DNA of 64,000 nt from Delphinapterus leucas (Eukaryota; Chordata; Mammalia; Artiodactyla; Monodontidae). The translations under genes and the position numbers were made by a program. Of this stretch, positions 12,845 to 25,375 are shown one piece after another. The stretch covers positions 21,009,190-21,073,189 of the forward strand of contig NW_022098026.1 in assembly GCF_002288925.2 (NCBI RefSeq), written 5' to 3'. Under the pieces are notes generated by a model. It did not search any database. It worked only from the letters and a program-made list of their open reading frames with translations, and had not been told where the DNA came from. The first letter of the stretch is position 1, and every line of letters starts with the position of its first letter.

Positions 12845-13000
12845 CGGAAGAGTGAGGGCAGCGAGCGCCTACCTTTTGCGAATGAGAGGAACTGAGGCTG
12901 AGAGGGCTTGGGTGGTGTGTTCTCTTGGGTGTGGCAATCTTAAGCTGGGAGGCTGCCCTCCAAACCTGGACCTTCTGATTCCAAGTCCTGTGCTCTTGCT
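12845..13000 (+). repeat. Possible MIR fragment
   Basis: 'gcgaatgagaggaactgagg' and 'ctgattccaagtcctgtgct' fit the 3' half of MIR, but the central part is too diverged to be sure. Confidence 0.4.
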
Positions 13001-13284
13001 GTGGAATCAGCACCAGAAAAAAACAGCATCGTATTCATTGTGCGGGGTTAACGACTTTGCGAGAGACGTAGAAAGACAGGAGATTGCAGTTCCCCATGCC
13101 TGGTGTCCCCCACCCCACCTGCACTTGCTGACGTCTGCTAGCCTTCCCAACATCCACTGTGAGCACCGCTGGGGAACCTTCCCTGATCCCCTTGTCCTTG
13201 ACTGCACGGGGTACTGCTTTTCTGAGTTGTCACAATAGCCAGGGCCGATTTTTGTCATTAGCACAACAGCTGCCGCCATCCATC

Positions 13285-13470
13285 CAGGGCTCCTGTGGTG
13301 CCAGACAGTGAGCTGAGACCTTCACGTTTACTCACCATCACCCAGGAGGCAGCCTGCTATGACCTCATTTTTCGGATGGGGAAACCGACACTCAGAAAGA
13401 TCATTTCCCTTGCATAAGGTCACACAGCTTGCACAGGGCAGACAGAGAAATCCATCCTATGACTCCAGGC
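13285..13470 (+). repeat. MIR-like SINE
   Basis: 'ggtgccagacagtgagctga', 'ttcggatggggaaaccgaca' and 'ataaggtcacacagcttgca' follow the MIR order. Confidence 0.75.
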
Positions 13471-14126
13471 CGCTGAGCCCACCACGCTCCCCTTAACTAA
13501 CTGCAGAACATTCTTCTGTGTAGATACCAGGTTCCCCCACTGGACTGGGTCTCACTGCTCTTCGGTGTCCAGTACTTCTCCTGGCATCAAGGTGGTGTTT
13601 AGAAAATAGTTGTTGGATAGACAAGCGGGAGAGGCAGCGAGGAGAGAGCTTTGGGACCCCAAGCATAATCAGTAACCGTGTCAGCTTTTTGGACCAGCCC
13701 ATGACCACCTTTGATGCCTTTCATGACCATGACTTTCTCTTCTGCTGGCGGTGCTCTCCTCCCCTGCATGCTGCCCTTGCTTCTCAGAACAGACAGTAAG
13801 CTGCAGTTGAACTCTGGTTCCCTGGCATCACCTCCCCTAGACCTGGGGCAAAGCTCACCGGGAGGGACGCAGGGTCCTTAGCTCCAGGCTGTTGGGTGGC
13901 CACCCCACGAGGCATTTGAAGGGAGACATCTTGAGAGGGTTTCTTCAGCTTTTCTTGCCTCAGGCAGTTTCCTCTGAAATGACCCTTTTATTTCCCATTT
14001 TTTATATCTGGAGTCATTTCCAATGTTTGGAAAATCCACATTTGATTTGCTAATGTGGGGAAAGTTCTGTGCTGAATTTGTTTCATCCCTATTTTTGAGA
14101 CTAAATATAGGCATCCCTCCTGTCTC

Positions 14127-14160
14127 CACGTCCCTCCCCCCACCTCCCCCCCCCCCCCCC
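14127..14160 (+). repeat. C-rich tract with C15 run
   Basis: Mixed C/T sequence passes into fifteen consecutive C residues at 14146-14160. The run is prone to slippage and sequencing error, and its length should be treated as approximate. Confidence 0.9.
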
Positions 14161-14179
14161 ACTCCACCCTCCCCGCTCA

Positions 14180-15325
14180 GCCTGGGCTTTGTCCCTAGCT
14201 ACCCTGCTGACTCTGCTCAAGTCACCAGTGTCTTTCCTGTCACACCTCACGGACCCTTCTCGGCCCCCATCTTGCTTCTTTTCTCGCAGTATTGGACATG
14301 GTCAACGGCCCCCTCTGTTTAAAACCCTCTCTTGGCTTGTCTTAGGTGGCACCACACACTCTGGTTTTCTTGTTCTCTCTCTGCTTGTCTCCTCTGAAGG
14401 CTCTTAAAAGTTGTTATTTCTTCTTCTTAACTCTTCAACGGATCGCACCACTTTCTGTGGTTCTGGTTGCCAGCAACATGCCAAAGACTGTCCGTATCCC
14501 AGATATTCTGCCTGTTCTTTAGACCCGTGTGTCCAACTGTCTGCCGAGCCCCAATGCCAGCTGACTTCATGCACGAAGGCTTTCTCTCACAACCCTGCGC
14601 CCATCCCTCTTCCTCACCCTGTGCTCCTGTTTCCATGCATTTTACCACTCTCCCATCTGGTGCCTGGAAACGTGCCCAGCTTTCTTTACGGTCCTTTTTA
14701 TTGATCACTGACTTCTCGTCAGTCATCTGGACCTGTCAATTTGGCCCCTCTCACACCAGCGCACTTGTCTCCATCCCTGCTGCCTCCACCCCTGCCCAAG
14801 CCTTGCCCTTCTGGTCTTCTTGACCCTTGACTGGTCTCTCCAGCTCATTCTCTATACTGTAACCCTTGGGATGTGCAAATCTGAACTCCCCTGCTTTAAA
14901 CTCCCCACCATTGATACCATAAACTCTAGAATCCTTATTAACTGAGAGGCCTTGGGTGATACACCCTTGCTTGACTCTGTTTAAACCCTCTGCTTGGAAC
15001 CTACCGAACTTTTTTCACTTCCTCAACCTTGCCCTGTGTTTTCTCACCTCCAGGGAAGCTGTGTTATTCAACATGACTTCTTTCAGAAAGCCTTTCCTAA
15101 TTCTCACCACTCGCCCCGACCCTCCCTCCTAGACTGGGTAGGGGAACCCCTGCATATTAGGGAAGCACGTATCCCCTGATAGTGTGTTAACACAGCAAGT
15201 TGTCATCGCCTGGTTATTTGTCTCACAGTCTCTGTGGGCCGATGATGTCCCCTCCATTGTATCTCCTCAGCAACCCAGCACAGTGCCTGGAACTTAGTAA
15301 TACAAATTTGTTTTTTACAGGAATG
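14180..15325 (+). mobile_element. L2 LINE, degenerate 3' portion
   Basis: The stretch is pyrimidine-rich and carries L2-like phrases, including 'cctctgcttggaacct', 'ttctttcagaaagcctttcc' and the terminal 'agcacagtgcctggaactta'. Open frames across it (for example 14467-14823) are fragmentary and out of register with each other, so nothing is coding today. The 5' limit is uncertain. Confidence 0.65.
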
Positions 15326-15443
15326 AGTAGACAGATAAAATACATTGAAAAAGATTTCTGGACAATCAGTTTTGCAAAAAGTAGAATTTGGGCTTCCCAC
15401 TTAGGAAATGGTACTCACCTTTGAGATTTTCGGGGGTGGGTGG

Positions 15444-15466
15444 TTTTGTTTTGTTTTGTTTTGTTT
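15444..15466 (+). repeat. (TTTTG)n microsatellite
   Basis: Four tandem TTTTG units followed by TTT. Confidence 0.9.
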
Positions 15467-15519
15467 CTTAATTTTTAATTCTATAAATACATCAAATGTT
15501 TATTAACGCTTCAGATTCA

Positions 15520-16045
15520 GGAAATTGTTTAGAACTCTCCAGTGCCTTCTAGTTGCACACAGAATAAAATCTCAACTCTGTATCCTGGCCTACGTGACCT
15601 GGCCCTTGCTGATTACCTTACCTGACCTCTCCGGCCTCACTTCACATGGCTGTCTCCTTGCTTGCCATGCTCCTGTGCTTACTCCGTTCCTTGTACAAGT
15701 CCAGTTCATTCGTGCCACATGACCTTAGCAACAGCTGTTCCTGCTGCCTTAGAAGGTTCTTCCGTGATCCTCGTATGCCCCGGCCTGCCCTGACCCTTCT
15801 GACCCCCACCCATCACTGTCTACCCCATCTCCCCGTTTTATTTTCTTTATAGCGCTTTCCCTCTGAAATCTCATCCTGCCTCATAACTCACTTACTTACT
15901 TGTCCATCTCTCCTCAAGATGCTCTAAACCCCATGAACGAGTAAGCATCGTACTGTCTTGCATATCATAGGATCCTCAGCACCCAGGATAAGGCCTGGCT
16001 CAGAGTAGATGCTTCATAACTGTTTGTTAAATAAATCCATTTTCG
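15520..16045 (+). mobile_element. L2 LINE 3' end
   Basis: L2 landmarks appear in order: 'ctccagtgccttctagttgc', 'cagaataaaatctcaactc', 'ggcctacgtgacctggccct', 'tggctgtctccttgcttgcc' and the terminal 'gcttcataactgtttgttaa'. It is a second L2 copy close to the one at 14180-15325, in the same orientation. Confidence 0.8.
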
Positions 16046-17087
16046 TTTTGAAAAAAATAAAACTTGTTTGTTCATGAGCTAAGAATTCCTTTATCCAGAG
16101 CTTGTCGTTAACACGGAAGACGTACAAGATAATTTCTCACCTGCCTGAAGTACTTGGCCTAGAAATTAGCCACATAGCGACTGAGTTTTATGTACTCGTC
16201 ACCCGATGTGTCAGGCCAGAATGTCCTGAAGTTTCCTAGAAATAGAGACAAATCCTTTGCTCTCACTGGATGGTGGCCTGGCCATGCCAGTTCCTAAGTA
16301 AATAGTCTCTCTATCTTTAGCCACTCCATTCTCAAATTCAAATCCTTTGTAAGTAGTTGTTTCCATAAATCATGTCAAGGAAACTATTTTTGCACGGTAT
16401 GGCCCTCGGTTAATCATAGTGCACCTGATCCTTTAGAGCACAGGTCCTTTGGAAAGCTGATGCTGCCACATGCTGAGAGCCCTGAGGGGCATATGTCACC
16501 TAGTTTTGTTGACTCCATCTGAACCCAACACATCGGCATCAGGATGACTAGTTTGGTTTTAGAGTTATTCTCCTATACCTCATGCAATTTAAAAGCGGCG
16601 CATGAGCCTGTTTCTTTTCCTGGATAGGGCCTATAGGGGAACTTGGGCTGTTTCTTGTGGCAATGTAACCTCTCAAAACATGTAAACACAACACTTGGCC
16701 GAGTACTTCCGGAGATGAGGGCAGGAGGTGGGTTGGGGTAGACCCAGAGCAAAAAAAAATGTCCTGGAAGATTTTCTGTGATTTTCCAGAACACCACGTT
16801 CGTATATCTAGGCTCCTCATCTGCTGGGTTTGTGGCAGGGAATTGAGGAGATAATGAGAGCAGAGCCCTCCGTGACCTGCCTTGAAATGAGCCCTGTGTA
16901 AATATTAACTATTACTACTCTTCACTCATCTCAGCTAGTATTCTGGAAGGACACAAGGCCCTGGGCTTTGGCACTAACCCACTGGGAGTTTGCCCCCCAC
17001 CCTGAGCAGTTGCAAAACGCACCGACAGTCCGTCATCTGTTGGGGAGCAGCATGCAGAATGAGTTGGCTCCAGGCAACTCATTTCTT

Positions 17088-17254
17088 TTTTTGCGGTACG
17101 CGGGCCTCTCACTGTTGTGGCCTCTCCCGTTGCGGAGCACAGGCCCCGGGCCCAGCCGCTCCGCGGCATGTGGGATCTTCCCGGACCAGGGCACAAACCC
17201 GCTTCCCCTGCATCGGCAGGCAGACTCTCAACCACTGCGCCACCAGGGAAGCCC
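17088..17254 (-). mobile_element. Young CHR-type cetacean SINE
   Basis: Read on the minus strand it starts at the tRNA-like head (complement of 'caccagggaagccc' at 17241-17254). It runs to a 'gcggtacgcgggcctctcac' 3' end next to a short T run on the plus strand. AGGCAACTCATTTCTT at 17072-17087 is repeated exactly at 17255-17270, a perfect 16-bp target-site duplication. The body lacks part of the 'gcatgccc...ccatggc' segment present in the copy at 34.8 kb. Confidence 0.96.
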
Positions 17255-18559
17255 AGGCAACTCATTTCTTAAGCTCTTCCCTTCCCTTTCTTTACCCAGA
17301 AAGCAGCAGCCGCCCCCCCCCAGTGGAAATTCCCCCGGACCACTCACTGCCTCTGGTTATGGGCAAAGGCGCACCAGGGGAATGGCTTCCCTCACCCGAG
17401 CCTAGGCGTCCAGCACAGGCCCCCAGATACCAGTGCAAGCCCTGAGGCTCCACGGCAGTGACCCTGCTCCTCGCAGACATCGAAACAAGCCTCGCTCTGT
17501 GGTCCTTGTAAGCAGGCAGAGATTCTGATGAGGGAGATGGTAGAAGGCACTTGCGGAAGGACTCCGTTTTCTTAGTTTCAGTAGAATTTTGGATAACCTG
17601 TAGTTCTTGAACACTGTTTGTTCTGTCTCTTCCTCTTCCCTGGTAGCCACCTCATTTGAAGTTCCCTTTGCCCCGGTCAGAAACTCTGACTGTCCACTAA
17701 GTGGGTAAAGCATTCAGATTCTGAAAGTGTCACGGAGGCAAAGGGGTTAAGGGAAAATAGCATATGTGTGCACACGCTGATGGTCTGAATATTACATTAT
17801 CTATGTCAACAAATAAACCTTAGACCAGATCAGTCTATCAAATACAGAGACAACATTGATCTTTCAGGAGGAATTTGCCAACTCCAAAATGCCAGCTGTC
17901 CCTTCTTGACCATCGGGAGCTGGAGAAATGCCTCTTTTTAACTAGCTGAAATACTCATTATGAATATTTGAGTCTTCAACCCAGATTAATTTTTTATCAC
18001 ATATCCTTTTGTCTCCCCTTTAAAAAAAAAATGCATGAGGAACATTCCCCCTTGAGTCCATGAGGGTTATGAAAGGACATTTTACCTGCCGGAGTGTCTC
18101 CAGGGTCACATGTTTGCGCTCAGCGTGTGTGTACCTACTATATATAAGCTCATTCATTCCCTTGCTGTAGTTCAGTGTTCAGACACGGCTTGCTGATTGA
18201 TGGACTGGAGGAAGCCAGTAATTCTCAATTCAGGAGAAGAGGCTGAGGCAGAACAAACCTCCCCTCCCTTCTCTCACCACCCCCTTGTTCTGAAACACTG
18301 CAGTGGTTCAGAACAGTCTCCTCTTAGAGCTCACATTTATTTTGGAGGAATGATTTGAACCTAGATTAGATCAGCCCCATTTTTGTCTCAGTGGTTTGAT
18401 GGGCTCGTTTGACAGAAGCAACAAAATCCATATACCCAAGAGACCGAAGAAGGGGAGGTCCATTTGTGAGACCAAATTGCCCTGCTGTGGGTGGGATTCT
18501 GAAACAGCATGACCTTTCTTGGGAATAGTATGGAAACGGGTCAGATGGTTTCAGATGGG

Positions 18560-18945
18560 CTAACCCTAACCCGTTGACTCAGTAAGTATTTATCATAAGG
18601 AAATAATCACAGGTATTTGCAAAGGTGGATGGACTTTCATCGCAGTATTACTTATAATAACAAAAAAAAAAGAAAGAATTTCAGTGTCCAACAATGGCGA
18701 TGATTTGGTAATTATCACACAGCCATGGACTACAGTGCAACTATTAAAAATTATGTTGTTGATCAGTTTTATTGGCATGGAAATACTTTTATAATAAACT
18801 ACTTCGTTGAAAAAAGCAGAATAAAAGAGTATGTAAGCTATGGTGCCATTTTAATGGGCAAAACAAATACGCATGAATGCATATGTATACATGTAAAGGT
18901 TCTAAAACAGTCAGCATGTGGTACATGTGGGCGGAAATGTTGATA
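18560..18945 (+). mobile_element. L1 LINE 3' fragment, sense
   Basis: The conserved L1 ORF2 C-terminal theme is visible as 'AMDYSATIKNY' in translation near 18722-18756. It is preceded by 'tttcatcgcagtattactta' and 'tcagtgtccaacaatgg'. The frame is broken and the element is old. A differently oriented L1 fragment follows directly. Confidence 0.75.
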
Positions 18946-18954
18946 GTTGGTTTT

Positions 18955-19705
18955 GTTTAGTTTTTTGTTTTATTGAGGTATAATTGATCTGTAACATTAT
19001 ATTAATTTCAAATGTACAACATAATGATTTGATATTTGTATATATTACAAAATGATCACCACAGTAAGTCTAGTTAACATTCAACACCATACATAGTTAC
19101 AAAATTTTTTTTCTTGTGTTGAGAACTTTGAAGATCTACTCTCTTAGTAATTTTCAAATATGCAAAAAGTATTATTAACTGTAGTTACCATGCTGTACAT
19201 TACACCCCATGACTTATTTATTGTATAGCTGGAAATTTGTACCTTTTAACCCCCTTCCTCCATTTCCCTCACCCCTCACCCCTCACCTCTTTGCCTCTGG
19301 CAACCACCAGTCTGTTCTCTTTATCTGTGAGCTCAGTGGAATTTTTTTGGTTTTGGTTTTGGTTTTAGATTTCGTATATAAATGAGATTATATGGTATTT
19401 GCCTTTCTCTGTCTGACTTATTTCACTTAACATAATGCCCTCAAGTTCCATCCACGTTGTCACAAATGACACCATTTCTTTCTCTTTTATGGCCAAATAA
19501 TATTGTATATATGTACCACAACTTCTTTACCCATTCATTCATTGACGGACACTTAACGTTGTTGCCATATCTTGGCTATTATAAATAATGGTGCAATAAA
19601 CATGAGGGTGCAGATACCTTTTCAAGTTAGTGTTTTCGTTTTCTTCAAAGTGGAGTTGCTGGATCATTTGGTAGTTTTATTTTTAATTTTGAGGGTTGTA
19701 TTTAG
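18955..19705 (-). mobile_element. L1 LINE 3' fragment, antisense
   Basis: The plus strand reads 'ttttattgaggtataattga', 'ctggcaaccaccagtctgtt', 'aatgagattatatggtattt', 'tcaagttccatccacgttgt' and 'ggctattataaataatggtg'. This is the antisense of an old L1 3'UTR and ORF2 end. With the preceding plus-strand L1 it forms a tail-to-tail pair. Confidence 0.85.
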
Positions 19706-21324
19706 TTTTATTTTTGCCTTTCATTGTTTCTTTGATTTCTACATTGAGCACAAATTGCTTTTATAGCTAGAAACAGGAACAATAGGTTTTCTGTCTGTAT
19801 TTAAAAAAATGTTTATGTATTAAAATATATATATTTTGGGACATGCCCCCTTTTTGTTTTTGTTTTTTACCAAAAACCATGGGGTGGGAAGGAGGAGAGA
19901 AAATAAGCTGGCCTTGGATATGTGAATTAAGCAAAGCCCTGGCACCCTTCATCCTGGTTAGTTTTACTTTGGAAAGGCAGATATAACTGCCCAGAACCTA
20001 AGGTTATTTATTCCTTTCCTTAATTCTGCTAGTTTGTCAAGCTCAGGAAGTTATCAATGCTTGCTATTATGGGGGCCCTTTCTAGTGCCAGATGTGGCAC
20101 CCGGCCCTTTATGGATATAGATTCATGCAGTCTTCACTGAGGCCCTTTGGGGTAACATTTTCCCTGGTTTTCAAAGGAGAGCGAGATGAAGTCGGAAGGA
20201 TTCCCGCCCTCACTCCACCTGCTCCTAGAGCCCTTAACTCTTCCCACTCAACCTTGCATTCCCTGTGGGAAGTTTCTCAGTGAGTCTTCCCTACGCCTTT
20301 CTTCCTGAAAGAGCCTCCCTATTTAAAGAACCAGTGTTTAGCCTGTGGGCGAAGGGGTGAAGACAGGGATGGGGAAGTTAGATGTTGAGAAACCTGTGGC
20401 TTAGAAGGCAAAGAAGGAAGGGAAGCTGCTGCAGTGGCCTGCCCACCATCCCAAGAAACTAAGCCATTCATTGAGCCCTAATGTCCGAGGGTCTGGCTCA
20501 GCCTACCTTGTCCACTTAATGATGGCGACCCTGGCTGCTCACCTTGCAGAATATTATAAGAATGAGCAACACCATCTCCAGCAGCTTCTGTGTGAAACCT
20601 GTGCAGTGCTGCTTTTAAGAGTGTCTAATCATCCTTGGGGGAAGGCCCACGCCAAGAAGGAAGTGTTATCCTATTACTCTGTCTCTTCACCCGCCCTCTC
20701 CACGTGGGCTTCTCAGGCGGCTGTCACAAGTGCACCCGGGAATTCAGATCCTCTCCCTAGACACGCCCAGAATGAGTGTGGGCCGGTGGGCAGTGCCTGT
20801 CCGCCCACCTTCCCAGGCCCACTTTCCGTAACACCACCAGCTTTTCTGTGAGAGCCGATGGAAAAACAGACACCTCCTGTCGGCCTGCCCTGAAAAAGAG
20901 GCTGGGGCTTAATTAAGGTCCCTAGATGAGCCACAGCTCAGTATTGACACCTCCACTTGAACATGAACTTCTGGGCTTTGGGCGTAGGTTATTTGATCCC
21001 AGTGGACTGATCTGCCCTGGTAACATAACCCAAGCGCCTCTGAACTTGCCTCTGTGTGTTTTCCACTGGGGGCTTTGCTGTGCAGACACAAGTGACAGGG
21101 CTATGCTAAGAGGGGAAATGATCCTGGGATGAAAGCCCTAGAACTGGAGGCAGATTACTTTTTCTCTCCTTTTGGTGCAGGTACTGGTGCAGTTTCATCT
21201 TCATTTTCACTTCTGTTTGAATCAGTGCCTTCGGATTTATAGATGGTACAAGTACTGCGTCCTTAAGCCCACATTTCATTTTAAAATAAAAGAATCACTT
21301 TTTCAGGACAAGTCAAGCATATCC

Positions 21325-21560
21325 TAATCATCATAGCTACCATTTAGTGAATGCTTACGGCGTACCAAGCTTCAGTATGCTAAGTGTATTATGTGTATGA
21401 TCCCCTTTAATTCTCACCAATCCTCTGAGGTAGAGTTATTATTGATTATCCCCATTTTAAGCAGGGGAGGAAAATGAGGGGCACAGTTGCCCATGGTCAC
21501 ACTGCTAATAAGTGGCAGAACCAGGATTCAAAGCAGTTTTGGAGCCCTGTCTGACCCCAG
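21325..21560 (+). repeat. MIR-like SINE
   Basis: 'taccatttagtgaatgctta', 'cctctgaggtagagttatta', 'tggtcacactgctaataagt' and 'ggcagaaccaggattcaaag' are MIR landmarks in order. Confidence 0.9.
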
Positions 21561-22574
21561 ATTCTTGCACTTAACTGTTAATTCACTATTGTTAAGAATA
21601 GTGTTTTCATCTACAAGTCTGTTTATCAAATACGGCAGGTATTCTCTGAAAACAGACAACCAATGAAAGTGTTCAGAGGCTCCCAAACCATTTTTCTTTT
21701 ATTTTCTATGTAATGTTATTTGTAACATTTGATCTTGGAACTGGGATTTACCTGCTTTAACAGATTCTAGGGCGCTTCAAGCAAATTCCCTTTTAAGTGG
21801 GCTCACTGTGTTTGCATCAGCCATCTCCAGGCACTTCTGTGCGCCTCGCCTGTGGAGCATGCATGCCCAGGACTCCGTGAGGGGCCAGGGGGAGGCTGGA
21901 GGGGAGCGGCGGGCACAGGCGTTCAGAAGAGGCTGTACTGGAGTCAGGCTGCCTCACTTCAGTCTCAGCACCACCGCTTTCTGGCTCTTAGAAAACGACT
22001 CAACCCTCCAAACTTCCTCTTACCCCTCTGCAAAGTCAGGGCAGCCCTCTTGGGTTATTGGGACGAGGCAGAGACCAAAAGTGCTCGGCCCAGAGCCTGG
22101 AGGGTTGTAAGCAGTCTACACCAGTGGGAGTTGTTATTTTCAAAGCAAGGCTGTGTATATGCTGTTGCCACGTCTTGTTTCAGCAGAGAGCAGGGGGCTC
22201 ATTTTGCCTTGGACACTGATTCTCCTTTTCCAGCTGCAAGGCTGACCACAGCCCCCTTAATCTGAAACCCCAAAATGGAAAATGGGAACATTCCAACTCA
22301 AGGGAAACTTTCCCAGACTCCTCCAGCTTAAAACTGATCCATCTCCTCAGAACTCCTTCAGTTCTTTTGACCAAATCACAGATAAGCACTGACACTTTAT
22401 TAAGACACTGGCGAAGAAGTTTACACATACTTGCTGTGTCAAAAATAATAACAGGATCCATGTGAATAAATCAAAAATTTTATAGGAAGAAAATAATCAC
22501 CAAGGTGCATGCTACTAAGTCCCCGGTGTGTTCCCATTTCCCAGTAATCTCCAAAGCTGACTTGGAACTCTGTA

Positions 22575-22720
22575 GAAGCCAAGGATCAGTGGTTCCCATC
22601 TCTGCTTGCATATCAGAACCACAAGGCTGGGGTTGGAGTTGTGGGCAGTGAGGAGAACATTTTTTAAATACAGATTTTTAGGCTCTAACCCAGCTGGACT
22701 CATTCAGCTACGCGATGGTG
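22575..22720 (+). repeat. hAT-like (MER5-type) fragment
   Basis: 'atcagtggttcccatctctg', 'atatcagaaccacaaggctg' and 'tttttaggctctaacccagc' resemble the MER5-type nonautonomous hAT elements. Terminal repeats are not fully preserved. Confidence 0.5.
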
Positions 22721-24054
22721 CAAGAACTTCTTATTTTGGAAAATACATTTTATTCGCTTTCATTTTTGTATTTTCCTAAATTGTATGATTTGCAATATTC
22801 TTCCCTTGGGGAGATTCTCCTTTCCTTTCCATAGTTTCCTGGGAGGATGAGAGAAAGGTTAAGTATGTGCAGAGTACCATTTTGTCCCTATAAGCCTGGG
22901 TGATGATGAGGAGAGGATCTGGCAGAGACATGGTGTGGGCTTTGGAGGGTGACATGGTAGAAGGCTTACCGCAAATACCCTTCTAGGCGAATTAACATGC
23001 ATATAGTGACAAAAAGTGAGTAGAACTTCAGAGATGTTACATACCTCAGGTAGTGAAAGAGTGATCCAGAAAACCGAGGTGTAATATCTAGGGTGTCTAA
23101 CCTCATGCTTGGTTCTGTAGGGACCTGGAGATGTGGCAGTTCACACGAGGGAAGAGACATCTGCAGGCTGTTTGTCGGCTGGTTTGGGATTTATGTAATT
23201 CCTTTCTTCCGAAAAGGAACAAGCAACATACTTATTTTAGGGCACATAGAGACTTCATTGAAAAAGCACACACTTATTTCCCCCGAAGGAATGACTTTTT
23301 AGCTTTACGAGGAAACAGTTTCTTGCAGAAAATCTATGTTTGGCTGTTACCAGCCACTACTGGGAATTCTGCTACAGCCAGGACAGCCTTTACTACTGAT
23401 GTTCTTTCAATAGTTCTTCCCTTCAAAAATGGGACCCTTTCCATTAAGTTCACACGGTGTTCCAGGAAAAGGCTCTATGATTAAGCAAAGAGACTGTGAG
23501 TGTGCTTAGGAGGAAATGGGGCTTGGTTTTTGTTTTAATCCCAAATGGTTAAAATTAAAAGATGCCCTGGTGTTTAAGAGAAGGAGGCTTGAGCACTCTC
23601 CTGCGTGGACCTCTCAGCTGAGTTGTTACTCCTGAAAGAAGCAGCCCCACCCGTGGAATCCAAATCACCCCACCCACCCTTTCCCACTTGGCAGTCACCT
23701 TCACACTGCTTTTTAAATTTTCTTCGTAGCTCTTAATACCATCTAAAGTGATGTGTTGTTTACTTGTTTGTTAACACACACACACAAGAATAGTGTTTCC
23801 TAAACAATTTTAATCACTAAGATGATCAAAATACTATCAGAAAAAAGTATTTGGGGCAGGTACCTCTAATACGTGTCTGTTGTTTTTATTTACCTAGTTA
23901 TAAAGTATTTACCTATCCTACTCATCGTTTTATACACATCAGGAAGCATCTATAAAATACAGATCTTATAAGGATCAGATGAGGAATGCAAATGGTTGTT
24001 TTGATATTTTCCCTCCACCCAGCCTGTGCTCATACCCTGCCTTGAAGTTCACTG

Positions 24055-24185
24055 TGAGTGAACATAAGCTGCTTGAGAGCAGAAGCCTCTCTCCACCTGT
24101 TTTCTGCTGTGTTCCAGGTGCCTGCAAAGCACCTGCTGTGTAGTTAAGTGTGCAGGAAATATTTGTTTAGTAAATAGTTATCATT
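24055..24185 (+). repeat. L2 3'-end fragment
   Basis: 'gctgcttgagagcagaagcc' leading to 'gcaggaaatatttgtttagt' matches the L2 3' terminus. Confidence 0.55.
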
Positions 24186-24651
24186 GAGTAACAAACAAGA
24201 TTAAGGCACAATTCACTCTGCCAGGCTTTGAAGAGCTGAGGTTTTATTGCATCTGTGCAGGGCAAGGGGATAAAAACCCTGGGTTTTAGGGTCAGAATGC
24301 CTTCCTAATACAATATGTGCTGAATAAGGGATTTACTGTAATGATTCAAATCCTTCACCAAAGAGGTAATTACAACTTCCTTGATAAGAGCAGAGCTCAG
24401 GCAGACAGACAGGTGGTTTCTAGTTTCCCTTGTAACAGATGGCACAAATGGACCAGCTTGAGGCTTTTGGAGGAAATTTGCTCATAAACAGCCTTAAATA
24501 TATTATTTTTTATGTCTTCCAATGCATGCTTTCTAAATAAAGTGAAAAGGCTGCAGTAGATTGAGGGCAAGAGCATATATAATGAAGGGTACTGCGAGGA
24601 ACAGGCTGCTTCCGGTTTGCCTGGGAGGCAGGAGCAGTGAGCCTGGAAGGT

Positions 24652-24682
24652 GGGGCGGGGGGGGGGGGGGGGTTGGGGGTGC
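24652..24682 (+). repeat. G-rich tract with G16 run
   Basis: Sixteen G residues (24657-24672) are flanked by GGGGC and TTGGGGG. The tract could form a G-quadruplex in the nascent RNA or in DNA, and is also a likely length-polymorphic or error-prone site. Confidence 0.85.
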
Positions 24683-24914
24683 GGTCTGTGCCCCGTGGAG
24701 GCTCGCTGTGCTGAGCAGGTGCTGGAGTGCCCGCTGTGGTGAACCTTCCCTTCCAGGCACCCTCAAAGGCTTTTTCCCTAGCACCATGAACTCTATATTG
24801 CTTTCTCCCGTGAGTTGAAAAGTTTTTGTTTGTTAGTTTGGTTTTTGGTTGTTGTTTTTTTTTTAAAAGGAAAACCTCAGTTGGTTTCATCTTGAGACTT
24901 TTTTTTTAAACACC

Positions 24915-25155
24915 AGGCAGATAGCATAGTGGCTAAGAGTTAGGGCTAGTTTCAAATCCCAGCTCATCCACTAATTAGACGATTGACTTTAAGCAAAGAT
25001 CCTTAAACTTTATGAGCTTCTGTTTTGTCATCTGAAAAGTGAGAATAATAGTACCTATTCCTGAGGTTGTTTGGAAAAATTAAATAAGGTAATGCCTCCC
25101 AAAGCTTGGCAGAATGACTGGTACCTACCGAGTAGTCAATAAAAGTTAGTACTCA
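24915..25155 (+). repeat. MIR SINE, near full length
   Basis: The order is 'cagatagcatagtggctaag', 'gtttcaaatcccagctcatc', 'tgttttgtcatctgaaaagt', 'gagaataatagtacctattc' and 'gagtagtcaataaaagttag'. This is the canonical tRNA-derived MIR head, core and tail. Confidence 0.9.
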
Positions 25156-25204
25156 GTGTTTGTTACCATCTTCATTCCACCTGCCTTTTGAAAGCTGTTG
25201 GCCC

Positions 25205-25375
25205 ACTATAAACATGTGCAGGTGAAATAAGCCAGACAAAAAAGACCATACATCGTGTGACTCCGTTATGGTGAAATGTTGGAAAAGGCAAATCTCTCAA
25301 TGTTGTACGCTTAAAACAGGGAGTCAACTTCATAGTATTATCCCTTAATAAAGCTACCTTTAAAAACCCTGCTCT
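25205..25375 (+). mobile_element. L1 LINE 3' terminus with internal deletion
   Basis: 'gtgaaataagccagacaaaa', 'gttatggtgaaatgttggaa' and the terminal 'cccttaataaagctaccttt' correspond to old L1 3' ends. The middle of the consensus is deleted. Confidence 0.7.

Noticed and set aside
16990..17445. 151- and 145-codon overlapping frames around 17 kb
   Set aside because: Much of both is translation of the antisense SINE at 17088-17254; the similar frames at 34.7-35.1 kb, 50.3-50.6 kb and 955-1227 have the same cause.
18560..18572. CTAACCCTAACCC telomere-like motif
   Set aside because: Only two units; expected by chance and next to an L1 fragment.
20471..20851. 126-codon frame at 20.5 kb considered as a missing ARHGAP26 exon
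   Set aside because: No match to any GRAF1 segment, and no acceptor/donor pair fits the required phase.
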